A DNA stretch of 6,437 nt from Candidatus Hydrothermarchaeota archaeon (GCA_015521945.1 WANG01000168.1:1-6437); one strand, 5' to 3'. Positions 1-5,472 are shown, counted from the stretch's first letter. A program made the numbers and translations. The notes: generated by a model from the letters alone, not told the origin.

Positions 1-149
1 AGCACAACCTCCAGCATCTCCTCGTTCAGCTTCCTGAGAATCTTCTCCTCACCGGAGCGCATGAGCTCAGCGACGTAGCTGCCCTCCGGCATCTCCCGCT
101 TCCTCTGCTCAATAACCCTGAAAACCTCGGAAAGCACCTGGCAGCTCAT
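1..149 (-). CDS. hisE: Phosphoribosyl-ATP pyrophosphatase HisE, N-terminal part (cut by left window edge)
   Basis: HisE hydrolyses phosphoribosyl-ATP to phosphoribosyl-AMP and pyrophosphate, the second step of histidine biosynthesis, in the cytosol. Only the first 49 codons are in the window. The visible protein starts MSCQVLSEVFRVIEQRK and continues with M-P-E-G-S-Y at about residues 20-25, then S-G-E-E-K-I-L-R-K and the acidic E-E-M-L-E-V-V. This is the family pattern: RKxxxPEGSY, then GxxKIxxKxxEE, then the metal-binding ExxE of the all-alpha MazG-like fold. The usual Gly before the EE pair is Asn here, a mild deviation. The ATG overlaps the TGA of the upstream CBS-ParB gene in an ATGA junction. 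A very good Shine-Dalgarno, GGGAGGCGGTGA, directly precedes it, so translation is probably coupled. The family call rests on this N-terminal part only; the remaining half is outside the window. Confidence 0.86.
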   Translation of the reverse strand, partial: MSCQVLSEVFRVIEQRKREMPEGSYVAELMRSGEEKILRKLNEEMLEVV

Positions 150-940
150 TCACCGCCTCCCACGATGTCAGCCACTATCCCGTGCTCGGTCTCCTCGGCT
201 ATCTTTATGTCGTCTATGCTTCGCAGCCCCTGCTTTCTCGCCGTCCTCTCCATACCGAGCTCAACGTCCCTCTCAAGCACGATTATGTACGCCTTTATCT
301 CCTCAATGCCCAGCTTCCTCGCGGCAAGCGCCCTGTGGTGCCCGTCAACCAGAATCAGCCTGTTCCCGCTCTTTATCACCACCACCGGCTCCGCCAGCCC
401 CCGCTTCAGCTCGTACTCCCTGCCCCTGTACTCGTCGGGGTGCACCTTCCCCTGGGTCGGCCTGAGCTCCGAGATCTTAACGTACCCCATACGCACCACG
501 CTTTTTATCCCGTAGAGCTTTTCCAAGGAGTCCCTGAGCTTCCTCACCTTCTCGGGGGTTGCCCGCTCAATGTGGGAGCGTATAACATCGGTTATGGTGA
601 CTATCCCTATGAGCTTCCTCTTGTCCCCCTCCTTCTCAACCACGGGAAGCCTGGAGAAGCCGCGGCGGAACATCACCCTGGCGGCATCTATCAGCCTGGT
701 TTCGGGAAAGGTAACCGTGACCTCGGTGGTCATGACGTCCCTGACGAACTTTCCGCCCTCCCGCAGCACCATGTCCCTGGTGGTTATTATCCCCTTTATC
801 TCCCCGTTCTCAACCACAGGAAATCCGTCATGCTCCGTCTCACGCATCAGCCTCTTGACTTCCTCAAGGGTCATGTCCGGAGAAACGGTTATAACTCTGG
901 TGGACATGTAGTCCTTTACCTTGTGGTTGGCTCCCATCAT
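146..940 (-). CDS. Two CBS domains fused to a ParB/sulfiredoxin-fold domain (function unknown)
   Basis: This 264-residue soluble protein has three parts. The first CBS motif is at about residues 7-62 (KVKDYMSTRVITVSPDMTL, G-F-P-V-V, G-I-I-T-T-R-D-M). The second is at about 66-122 (VRDVMTTEVTVTF, R-L-P-V-V, G-I-V-T-I-T-D-V). A ParB/Srx-like domain follows at about 150-235, with R-G-L-A-E-P-V-V-V at 180-188 and a textbook LVDGHHRALA at 197-206. CBS pairs usually bind adenosine nucleotides or S-adenosylmethionine. The DGHHR loop is the nucleotide-binding signature shared by ParB CTPases and the archaeal free-serine kinase SerK. No DNA-binding helix-turn-helix domain follows, so a partition role is unlikely. 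Two tandem ATGs (940 and 937) are possible starts, with GAGG just upstream. The gene begins 40 nt after dcd and its stop overlaps hisE, hinting at a nucleotide-sensing job linked to that gene. The domain calls are firm; the function is unknown. Confidence 0.85.
   Translation of the reverse strand: MMGANHKVKDYMSTRVITVSPDMTLEEVKRLMRETEHDGFPVVENGEIKGIITTRDMVLREGGKFVRDVMTTEVTVTFPETRLIDAARVMFRRGFSRLPVVEKEGDKRKLIGIVTITDVIRSHIERATPEKVRKLRDSLEKLYGIKSVVRMGYVKISELRPTQGKVHPDEYRGREYELKRGLAEPVVVIKSGNRLILVDGHHRALAARKLGIEEIKAYIIVLERDVELGMERTARKQGLRSIDDIKIAEETEHGIVADIVGGGE
150..161 (-). promoter_or_regulatory. hisE: Shine-Dalgarno for hisE inside the CBS-ParB stop region
   Basis: The minus strand reads GGGAGGCGGTGA immediately before the hisE ATG at 149. 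It is a close match to the archaeal anti-Shine-Dalgarno target, with GGAGG 6 nt from the start. The same bases encode the C-terminal Gly-Gly-Glu of the CBS-ParB protein, so that protein's tail may be shaped by the needs of the downstream start. Confidence 0.7.
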
Positions 941-963
941 CCTCTAATTTATCACCCTCCCGG

Positions 964-977
964 CATAAGTATTTTCC
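964..977 (-). promoter_or_regulatory. Weak candidate BRE/TATA promoter for the CBS-ParB/hisE unit
   Basis: In the 40-nt gap after dcd the minus strand reads GGAAAATACTTATG. This resembles a purine-rich BRE followed by an imperfect TATA box. The box centre lies about 25-28 nt before the ATG at 940, so a transcript from it would be leaderless or nearly so. Between the two, GGAGGGTGAT (960-951) also resembles a Shine-Dalgarno, about 10 nt before the ATG. That would serve readthrough transcripts from the upstream operon instead. The sequence does not settle which is used. Confidence 0.35.
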
Positions 978-980
978 TGC

Positions 981-1556
981 CTACCTGAGCTCCGGGTCAA
1001 GGTTAATCCTGCTGGGGGTGGCACCCTTCTGGTGCTGGTACTTGCTGCTCCTGCTGGGGTGCCCGTAGGGCCTCTCGGCGGGAGAGCTCATGAGCTCAAA
1101 GGCGAGCTGGCACACCCTCATCCCCGGGTGCAGGGCGATGGGCATCTTGCCCACGTTGCTCAGCTCAAGGGTTATCCTGCCTTTGAAGCCCGCATCTATG
1201 AACCCCGCGGTGGCGTGCACCAGCAGAGCCAGCCTGCCCAGGCTGGAGCGCCCCTCAACCCTCGCCACCAGCTCCTCGGGCACCTCAATCCACTCCAGGG
1301 TGCACCCGAGCACGAACTCCCCGGGATGGAGGATGAAGCTCTCCCCGTCCTCAATCACCACGGGCTCGGTGTACTCCGCAGGGTCGTCCCTCAGGGGGTC
1401 AATGTGGGACTTGCGCATGTGCCTGAATATCCTGAACTCCCTCCCCAGCCTGAGGTCCACGCTGCTGGGCTGAACCTGAAGCTCCTCATCCAGGGGCTCA
1501 ATTCGCAGCCTGCCTTCCCTCAGAAACCTCCTGATGTCCCTGTCCGAGAGTATCAC
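981..1556 (-). CDS. dcd: dCTP deaminase, probably the bifunctional dUMP-forming type
   Basis: This 191-residue enzyme of the dUTPase/dCTP deaminase fold supplies dUMP for thymidylate synthesis. Visible motifs are MILSDRDI at the start, Q-P-S-S-V-D-L-R-L at 29-37, LHPGEFVLG at 76-84, E-G-R-S-S-L-G-R-L at 101-109, HATAGFIDAGF at 114-124, the catalytic Glu in T-L-E-L (E131), and the C-terminal lid with S-K-Y-Q-H-Q-K-G at 171-178. The TAGFIDxGF segment matches, as I recall them, the bifunctional deaminase/dUTPases of Methanocaldococcus jannaschii and Mycobacterium tuberculosis. The E. coli mono-functional enzyme has TAHRIDPGW there. I therefore infer direct dCTP to dUMP conversion. Length is normal. 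The start is GTG, overlapping the stop of the upstream methyltransferase gene in a GTGA junction with only a weak ribosome binding site, so translation is probably coupled. Confidence 0.93.
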   Translation of the reverse strand: MILSDRDIRRFLREGRLRIEPLDEELQVQPSSVDLRLGREFRIFRHMRKSHIDPLRDDPAEYTEPVVIEDGESFILHPGEFVLGCTLEWIEVPEELVARVEGRSSLGRLALLVHATAGFIDAGFKGRITLELSNVGKMPIALHPGMRVCQLAFELMSSPAERPYGHPSRSSKYQHQKGATPSRINLDPELR

Positions 1557-2140
1557 GGAAGCACCGCCCTTACAACCTGCAGCCTCTCAAAGGGGAAGCT
1601 CCTCTCAGCCACCACGCTTACCTCAAACCCCAGGCTTAAAAACATTTTCATCGTCCTCTCGGGCATGCTCAGGGAAGACTGGACCATCAGCACCCTGCCC
1701 CCCCTCTCTAAGTACTCCACGCACAGGGGTATGAAGCGCTCAATGACCTCCCTGCCATCCCTGCCTCCATGCCAGGCGATGCTCACCTCGTCCCTCACCT
1801 CCCCCTCCTCGGCAGGCAGGTAGGGCGGGTTGAAGACTATGAGGGAGAACCTCCCCCTCACGCACCCCATGAGGTCGCACCTGAGCACCCTGAGCTTAAT
1901 CCCGTTGCGCCTTGCGTTCAGCCTCGCGCACCTGACAGCCGCCTCGGACACATCGGTGGCAACAACCTCAGCCCCCAGCCTGGCGCCGAGCAGGGCGATT
2001 ATCCCGGTGCCCGTACCCACCTCAAGCATCCTCTCCCCCCGCCTGACCTCTCCCTGCACCACCTCCGCAAGCATGAAGGTGTCATCGCAGGGCTTGTACA
2101 CCCCCTCACACGCCTCAACCTCTACCCCGAAGAGCTCCAT
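1553..2140 (-). CDS. HemK2/Mtq2-type N5-glutamine methyltransferase (release factor methylase)
   Basis: This 195-residue class I SAM-dependent methyltransferase has the short archaeal/eukaryotic HemK2 (Mtq2) architecture without the bacterial PrmC N-terminal domain. It shows VYKPCDDTFMLAE at 14-26, which matches the family's V-Y-x-P-x-x-D-T-F-x-L entry motif. Motif I is LEVGTGTGII at 39-48, the SAM-ribose acidic residue is D63 (A-T-D-V), and NPPYLP at 104-109 is the catalytic N-P-P-Y loop that binds the amide. Homologues methylate the Gln of the GGQ motif in release factor aRF1/eRF1, so a role in translation termination is likely, though other substrates cannot be excluded. The gene overlaps the end of ksgA by 19 nt. 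A Shine-Dalgarno GAGGGTGA (2152-2145) sits 4 nt before its ATG. Its stop overlaps the dcd start. Confidence 0.88.
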   Translation of the reverse strand: MELFGVEVEACEGVYKPCDDTFMLAEVVQGEVRRGERMLEVGTGTGIIALLGARLGAEVVATDVSEAAVRCARLNARRNGIKLRVLRCDLMGCVRGRFSLIVFNPPYLPAEEGEVRDEVSIAWHGGRDGREVIERFIPLCVEYLERGGRVLMVQSSLSMPERTMKMFLSLGFEVSVVAERSFPFERLQVVRAVLP

Positions 2141-2937
2141 GCCCTCACCCTCTCGCTCAGCTCTGCAACCTCCTCGGGGGTCAGGGTGAACACCCGCCTG
2201 CCGAGCAGCTCCTCACCCACCACCCGCTCGGGCTCACCCTCAACCCCCAGCCTGCGCAGCACGTGCTTCATCGCCCTCCTCAGGGTCTTCCGCCGGTAGG
2301 GAAACAGCATGCCCGTGAACCTCAGGAAGAACTCCTCATCCACCCGCATGCGCTCCCTCGGGGTGAACACGACCACACTGGCATCAACCTCCGGGGGCGG
2401 GTAGAAGGAGCCCCGCCCCACCGAAGCCGCAACCCTCCAGTCCGCGTAGAACCTGCACCCCACGCTCAGGCGTGAGTACTCCCTGCTCCCCGGCTCTGCC
2501 ACGATTCGCCTTGCAAACTCCCGCTGCAGCAGCAGCACCCCCCTCTCAAGCCCCATGCGCAGCAGCATGAACACTAAGGGGGAGGATATGCTGAAGGGCG
2601 GATTTGAGACCACCTTGCTCACCTCCGGCACCTCCACTCTGAGCACGTCCCCGGTGAGCACCTCCAGCTCCTCCCCCTGGAACCTCTCCCGCAGCACCCT
2701 GGCAAGCAGGGGGTCCTTCTCCACAGCCACCACCCTGCACCCCGCCTCAAGCAGGTACTTGGTGAGGTTGCCTATTCCCGCCCCCACCTCCAGCACCCTC
2801 TCCCCAGGAGACACCTCCGCCAGCTCAACCTCCAGCTCCGCCACCCGCTCATTTACAAGGAAGTGCTGCCCCGCGGACCTCCTCAGCCTTATCCCGTACC
2901 TGCGCAGGATACTCTTCGTCTCCTCAAGCAGGCTCAA
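2122..2937 (-). CDS. rsmA: 16S rRNA adenine-N6,N6 dimethyltransferase KsgA/RsmA (Dim1)
   Basis: This 271-residue SAM-dependent enzyme dimethylates the two adjacent adenines in the 3'-terminal hairpin of 16S rRNA during small-subunit maturation. Motifs are in family order: S-A-G-Q-H-F-L at 21-27, motif I LEVGAGIGNLT at 49-59, E73 of the V-E-K-D acidic loop, T-G-D-V-L at 95-99, motif IV S-N-P-P-F at 111-115, SFYPPPEVDASVV at 177-189, and FPYRRKTLRRAM at 212-223. The last two are hallmark KsgA C-terminal features. Motif IV is unusual: the family normally has N-L/I-P-Y/F, whereas this has N-P-P-F. The start is TTG at 2937, in a TTGA overlap with the stop of the DUF655 gene. No in-frame start lies close upstream and the visible N-terminus fits the family. 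It belongs to the rpl21e-rpoF operon, fitting its ribosome-assembly role. Confidence 0.95.
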   Translation of the reverse strand: MSLLEETKSILRRYGIRLRRSAGQHFLVNERVAELEVELAEVSPGERVLEVGAGIGNLTKYLLEAGCRVVAVEKDPLLARVLRERFQGEELEVLTGDVLRVEVPEVSKVVSNPPFSISSPLVFMLLRMGLERGVLLLQREFARRIVAEPGSREYSRLSVGCRFYADWRVAASVGRGSFYPPPEVDASVVVFTPRERMRVDEEFFLRFTGMLFPYRRKTLRRAMKHVLRRLGVEGEPERVVGEELLGRRVFTLTPEEVAELSERVRAWSSSG

Positions 2938-3515
2938 CGCCCACGCCTCTTCCCCTGGGGTATGAATATCCTGTACTTGTGCCTCCCCTGCTTCACATCC
3001 GCCTCGGAGAGCTCCGTAATTATCCTGCTGACTATCAGCTTGGCGGGGTCAGAAATCGCCTTTATCCTCCTGGATATATCCTCAAAGCTCTCAAAGGGCT
3101 TCTTCTTCCTCTCCTCAAGAATCTCCCACATGAGCTTCTTCCCGATACCCGGGAGGAGCTCCAGCATGTGCAGCCTCGTGGTCAGGGGCATGGCGGTGTT
3201 GAAGAACTCCACGTACCTCCTCTCGTTCTGCCTGACCAGCTTCTCAAGCACGTAGGGCAGCTCAGCCTTTGCCGCCGAGGTGAGCTCATCGTAGGTAATC
3301 CTGCGCTTTATGTGGTCTATCTTGTCCCTCTCCTTCCTTCCGATGTAAACCCGCTCGTGGGGCTTGAGCTCAACCCCCCGCTTGGGCACCAGCTCCAGCA
3401 GGGAAAAGAACTTCTCCCCGATAGCCAGCACAAGGGGCTCCTTCTTGTATATGGGGCGCTCATCCTCCGGTCTGCCGTGAGGGAGGTAATCAAGAACATA
3501 GACGTAGTCCTCCAT
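2934..3515 (-). CDS. DUF655 family archaeal protein with helix-hairpin-helix motif
   Basis: This is a 193-residue cytosolic protein, as called from the ATG at 3515. It matches the archaeal DUF655 family, structurally known from Archaeoglobus (AF1531) but without an established function. The N-terminal half begins MEDYVYVLDYLPHG and contains ERVYIGRKERDKIDHIKRRI, a basic segment in a likely beta-barrel domain. The C-terminal half has ELLPGIGKKLMWEILEER at about 119-136, a helix-hairpin-helix GxGxx motif typical of non-specific nucleic acid contacts. The tail is very basic (GKRRGR). An RNA-binding role is plausible given its place between rpoF and ksgA. The frame stays open to 3566, overlapping rpoF, but the family N-terminus fits the ATG at 3515. 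GGAGG (3534-3530) lies 14 nt from it and 8 nt from an in-frame TTG at 3521, so the exact start is unsettled. Confidence 0.88.
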   Translation of the reverse strand: MEDYVYVLDYLPHGRPEDERPIYKKEPLVLAIGEKFFSLLELVPKRGVELKPHERVYIGRKERDKIDHIKRRITYDELTSAAKAELPYVLEKLVRQNERRYVEFFNTAMPLTTRLHMLELLPGIGKKLMWEILEERKKKPFESFEDISRRIKAISDPAKLIVSRIITELSEADVKQGRHKYRIFIPQGKRRGR

Positions 3516-3537
3516 CCCCAACTGCACCGCCTCCCTC

Positions 3538-3882
3538 TCACTTCCTGTAGCGGGCGCAGATCTCAACTATCTTCGCAATCTCGCTCTTCTCAAGGATAGC
3601 CCTCTCCTTTGCAAAGATCGCACGCACGTCCTCCTCATCCTGGGGCAGGAGGTCCGCGATCTTGACCGCAACCTCCTCTCTGATCTTATCACTGACCTGG
3701 AGCACCTCCTCAACTATCCTGCGCCCCTCTTCAGGCGTGAGCCTGGCGAACTTCTTGAGGTAGTCAAGGCATATCTTCTGCTCGTAAACGGGCTCCTCTA
3801 TCTCCTCCAGCTCCCTCTCAAGGATAGCCCTTGCCTCGTACATCGTCACGGGCTTTACCTGGAGCACACCCCTTCCGCTCAT
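3538..3882 (-). CDS. rpoF: DNA-directed RNA polymerase subunit F (Rpb4 homologue)
   Basis: This 114-residue protein is the archaeal Rpb4. It pairs with subunit E' (Rpb7) to form the stalk of RNA polymerase, which helps open the promoter, stay processive and terminate. Family features are K-P-V-T near the N-terminus (10-13), the Y-E-Q-K-x-x-x-D-Y-x-K-K-F-A segment at about 33-46, and the C-terminal HRDC-like part with V-K-I-A-D-L-L-P at 73-80 and V-R-A-I-F-A-K-E at 86-93. Length is normal for the family. The ATG overlaps the stop of rpl21e as ATGA. GGAGG (3897-3893) in the end of rpl21e lies 10 nt upstream, so the polymerase subunit and the ribosomal protein are probably translated in a coupled way. 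The pairing of L21e with RpoF is a conserved archaeal arrangement. Confidence 0.95.
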   Translation of the reverse strand: MSGRGVLQVKPVTMYEARAILERELEEIEEPVYEQKICLDYLKKFARLTPEEGRRIVEEVLQVSDKIREEVAVKIADLLPQDEEDVRAIFAKERAILEKSEIAKIVEICARYRK

Positions 3883-4172
3883 ACCTTCTGCGCCTCCAGA
3901 TGCACGGGGTGGGCAATTATCTGCTTCACGGCATCACCATCTCTCACCTCAACCACGTACGCCCTGCCACGCCTGCCCACAACCGTGCCCGTGAGCCCGT
4001 GGAATCTGGGGTGAGGCATGCCCCTGTGAACCGAGGGCTCAATCTTTATATGCACCTTCTCACCCACAGAAAACTCCTGCAGGTACCTGGTTACGGGTAT
4101 AAGCCCGCGCCTGCGCACACGCTTCCTGAGCTTTCTGCTGTGCCCGCTCCAGAAGCCTCTTGACCTTTCCAT
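3879..4172 (-). CDS. rpl21e: 50S ribosomal protein L21e
   Basis: L21e is a small SH3-like barrel protein of the archaeal/eukaryotic large ribosomal subunit. It is strongly recognisable: the N-terminus MERSRGFWSG, the basic run R-K-L-R-K-R-V-R-R-R-G, the core YLQEFSVGEKVHIKIEPSVH, then GMPHPRFHGLTGTVVGRRG and A-Y-V-V-E-V-R-D, all in family order. Two in-frame ATGs exist, at 4178 (giving an extra Met-Gln) and 4172. I prefer 4172. The Shine-Dalgarno AGGTGG (4184-4179) abuts the first ATG but lies 6 nt from the second, and family members usually begin M-x-x-S-x-G-F. The gene is first in its operon, behind a clear promoter. Its 3' end overlaps rpoF. Confidence 0.95.
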   Translation of the reverse strand: MERSRGFWSGHSRKLRKRVRRRGLIPVTRYLQEFSVGEKVHIKIEPSVHRGMPHPRFHGLTGTVVGRRGRAYVVEVRDGDAVKQIIAHPVHLEAQKV

Positions 4173-4205
4173 CTGCATCCACCTACCATGAATTTGAGCA
4201 ACGTG

Positions 4206-4220
4206 TATATATTAGTTTCT
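4206..4220 (-). promoter_or_regulatory. BRE/TATA promoter of the rpl21e-rpoF operon
   Basis: Read on the minus strand, AGAAAC followed by TAATATATA makes an archaeal BRE plus TATA box. The box centre, about 4210, predicts transcription starting near 4189-4183. That leaves a leader of only about 6-17 nt, holding little more than the ribosome binding site AGGTGG. The element overlaps the last two codons and TAA stop of hisF, so the operon can be transcribed independently even though only some 40 nt separate the coding regions. There is no T-run after hisF, so readthrough from upstream is also possible. Confidence 0.75.
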
Positions 4221-5042
4221 GAATGTCCTCTGCAAACCTTTGGAAATTCTCACCGCCACGCCCCGCTCGTGCAGGTACTCCTTCACCTCCATTATGGAGT
4301 ACTCCCCGTAGTGGAAGATGCTCGCCGCCAGGGCGGCATCCGCCTTTGCCTCTGCAAAAGCCTCGTAGAAGTGCTCCGGCTTCCCCGCCCCCCCGCTGGC
4401 TATTACCGGGATGCCCACAGCCTCGCTCACCGCCCTGGTGAGGGGGACGTCATACCCGTCCTTGGTGCCGTCGGCGTCCATGCTGGTCAGGAGTATCTCC
4501 CCCGCACCCAGCTCCTCCACCCTCGCAGCCCACTCAATGGCGTCAATTCCCGTGGGCTTCCTGCCCCCGTATATGTACACCTCAAACCAGCACTCCCCCT
4601 GGGGTGTGCTCACCACGTGCCTGTCCTCCCTGGGCTCGTAAACCCGCTTCGCATCTATCGCGGAGACCACGCACTGGCTCCCGAATATCCTGGCGCTCTC
4701 CCTTATAAGCTCCGGGTTCTTCACAGCAGCCGTGTTTATGGCAACCTTGTCCGCGCCGGCCTTGAGCAGCCTCCGCAGGTCAGAAGCCTCGCTCACCCCG
4801 CCCCCAACTGTAAGGGGTATGAACACCTGGTCAGCGGTAGCTTCAACCACCTGCAGCATGGTCTTCCTGCCCTCGTGGCTGGCGCTGATGTCAAGAAACA
4901 CCAGCTCATCCGCCCCCTCCTCATCGTACACCTTGGCGAGCTCCACCGGGGAGCCTGCGTCCCTCAGATTCCTGAAGTGCACGCCCTTGACCACCCTGCC
5001 GTCCCTCACATCCAGACACGGTATAATCCTCTTCGTCAGCAC
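4212..5042 (-). CDS. hisF: Imidazole glycerol phosphate synthase cyclase subunit HisF
   Basis: HisF is a (beta/alpha)8 barrel. With the glutaminase HisH it converts PRFAR and ammonia into imidazole glycerol phosphate and AICAR, linking histidine and purine synthesis. The two catalytic aspartates are in place: D11 in IIPCLDVRDGRVVKG and D130 in V-V-S-A-I-D-A-K-R. Phosphate-binding loops appear as L-T-V-G-G-G-V at 77-83 and I-A-S-G-G-A-G at 214-220, with LLTSMDADGTKDGYD at 184-198. At 276 residues it is some 20 longer than bacterial HisF. The extra length lies after D130 (residues about 132-160), an insertion also found in other archaeal HisF proteins. The start is GTG at 5042, one base after the UPF0179 stop. 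GGAGGG (5054-5049) lies 6 nt upstream, inside the previous gene. No hisH is in the window. Confidence 0.97.
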   Translation of the reverse strand: MLTKRIIPCLDVRDGRVVKGVHFRNLRDAGSPVELAKVYDEEGADELVFLDISASHEGRKTMLQVVEATADQVFIPLTVGGGVSEASDLRRLLKAGADKVAINTAAVKNPELIRESARIFGSQCVVSAIDAKRVYEPREDRHVVSTPQGECWFEVYIYGGRKPTGIDAIEWAARVEELGAGEILLTSMDADGTKDGYDVPLTRAVSEAVGIPVIASGGAGKPEHFYEAFAEAKADAALAASIFHYGEYSIMEVKEYLHERGVAVRISKGLQRTFRN

Positions 5043-5043
5043 C

Positions 5044-5472
5044 TCACACCCTCCTGAGCCTCACCCTCACCAGCTCCAGCCCCCGCTCGCACTCAACTGC
5101 ACCATCAACCTCCGAGAGGAGCACTCTGTCCCCGCTCCTCAGACCCTCCGGGGAGCAGAGGGTGTAGCTGGTGCACAGCACCCTGTCGCAGCTCACGGGG
5201 GCGTAGCTCAGAACCGCACCCTGAAGCGCCCTGGGCTTGGGCAAAGCCGCCGGAATCTCTGCCTCCTCCACCTCCGCCGCAGCCACCGTGCCGAAGACCC
5301 TGCAGGGGTGCTTGGTCCCGCGCACACGCCTCACCACGTACCTCCTGCCCTCCTCCAAGTTGCCGGCGCAGGCGGTGAGCAGCCTGCACCCCCTGCACTC
5401 CTCGGCACACCCGTAGTGGACGAAGGTGTACCCCTCCTTGGCAAATCTTGCATCAAGCAGCGTCACCTTCAC
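5044..5472 (-). CDS. UPF0179 family cysteine-rich archaeal protein
   Basis: This 142-residue soluble protein matches the archaeal UPF0179 family, which has no established function. It begins MKVTLLDARFAKEGYTFVHY and carries nine cysteines. Four form C22-x3-C26-x2-C29-x5-C35, three form C95-x4-C100-x5-C106, and the others are C57 (H-P-C) and C128. Such spacing suggests an iron-sulfur cluster or a structural zinc, which is inference. L-E-E-G-R-R-Y-V-V at 39-47 and L-C-S-P-E-G-L at 105-111 are typical family stretches. No membrane segment or signal peptide is seen. The start is GTG in a GTGA overlap with the egsA stop. GGGGTGAT (5483-5476) lies 3 nt upstream of the GTG. Its stop lies one base from hisF. 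Co-translation with egsA and hisF is likely, but neighbours of different pathways say little about its role. Confidence 0.88.
   Translation of the reverse strand: MKVTLLDARFAKEGYTFVHYGCAEECRGCRLLTACAGNLEEGRRYVVRRVRGTKHPCRVFGTVAAAEVEEAEIPAALPKPRALQGAVLSYAPVSCDRVLCTSYTLCSPEGLRSGDRVLLSEVDGAVECERGLELVRVRLRRV
5047..5054 (-). promoter_or_regulatory. hisF: Shine-Dalgarno supporting the GTG start of hisF
   Basis: GGAGGGTG on the minus strand lies in the last codons of the UPF0179 gene (Arg-Arg-Val-stop). Its GGAGGG core is 6 nt before the hisF GTG at 5042. It decides the start, because the next HisF codons already match the conserved N-terminus of the family. Confidence 0.7.

Noticed and set aside
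182..988. Plus-strand open frame of 268 codons opposite the CBS-ParB gene
   Set aside because: It mirrors a well-supported minus-strand gene, has low-complexity Pro/His/Leu-rich composition, no recognisable motif, and arises from the GC-rich third positions of the real gene.
1032..1823. Plus-strand open frame of 263 codons opposite dcd and the HemK2 gene
   Set aside because: It spans the junction of two firmly identified minus-strand genes, and its translation is a biased Pro/Gly/His/Leu sequence with no family likeness.
3516..3566. N-terminal extension of the DUF655 protein to the ATG at 3566
   Set aside because: It would overlap rpoF by 29 nt and add residues unlike the family. A GGAGG site just after the rpoF stop supports a start near 3521-3515.
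3588..3831. A 16-nt exact direct repeat within rpoF (3588-3603 and 3816-3831)
   Set aside because: Both copies encode Arg-Ala-Ile-Leu-Glu in the same frame at two helical sites of Rpb4. With no further copies or dyad symmetry seen, codon coincidence explains it.
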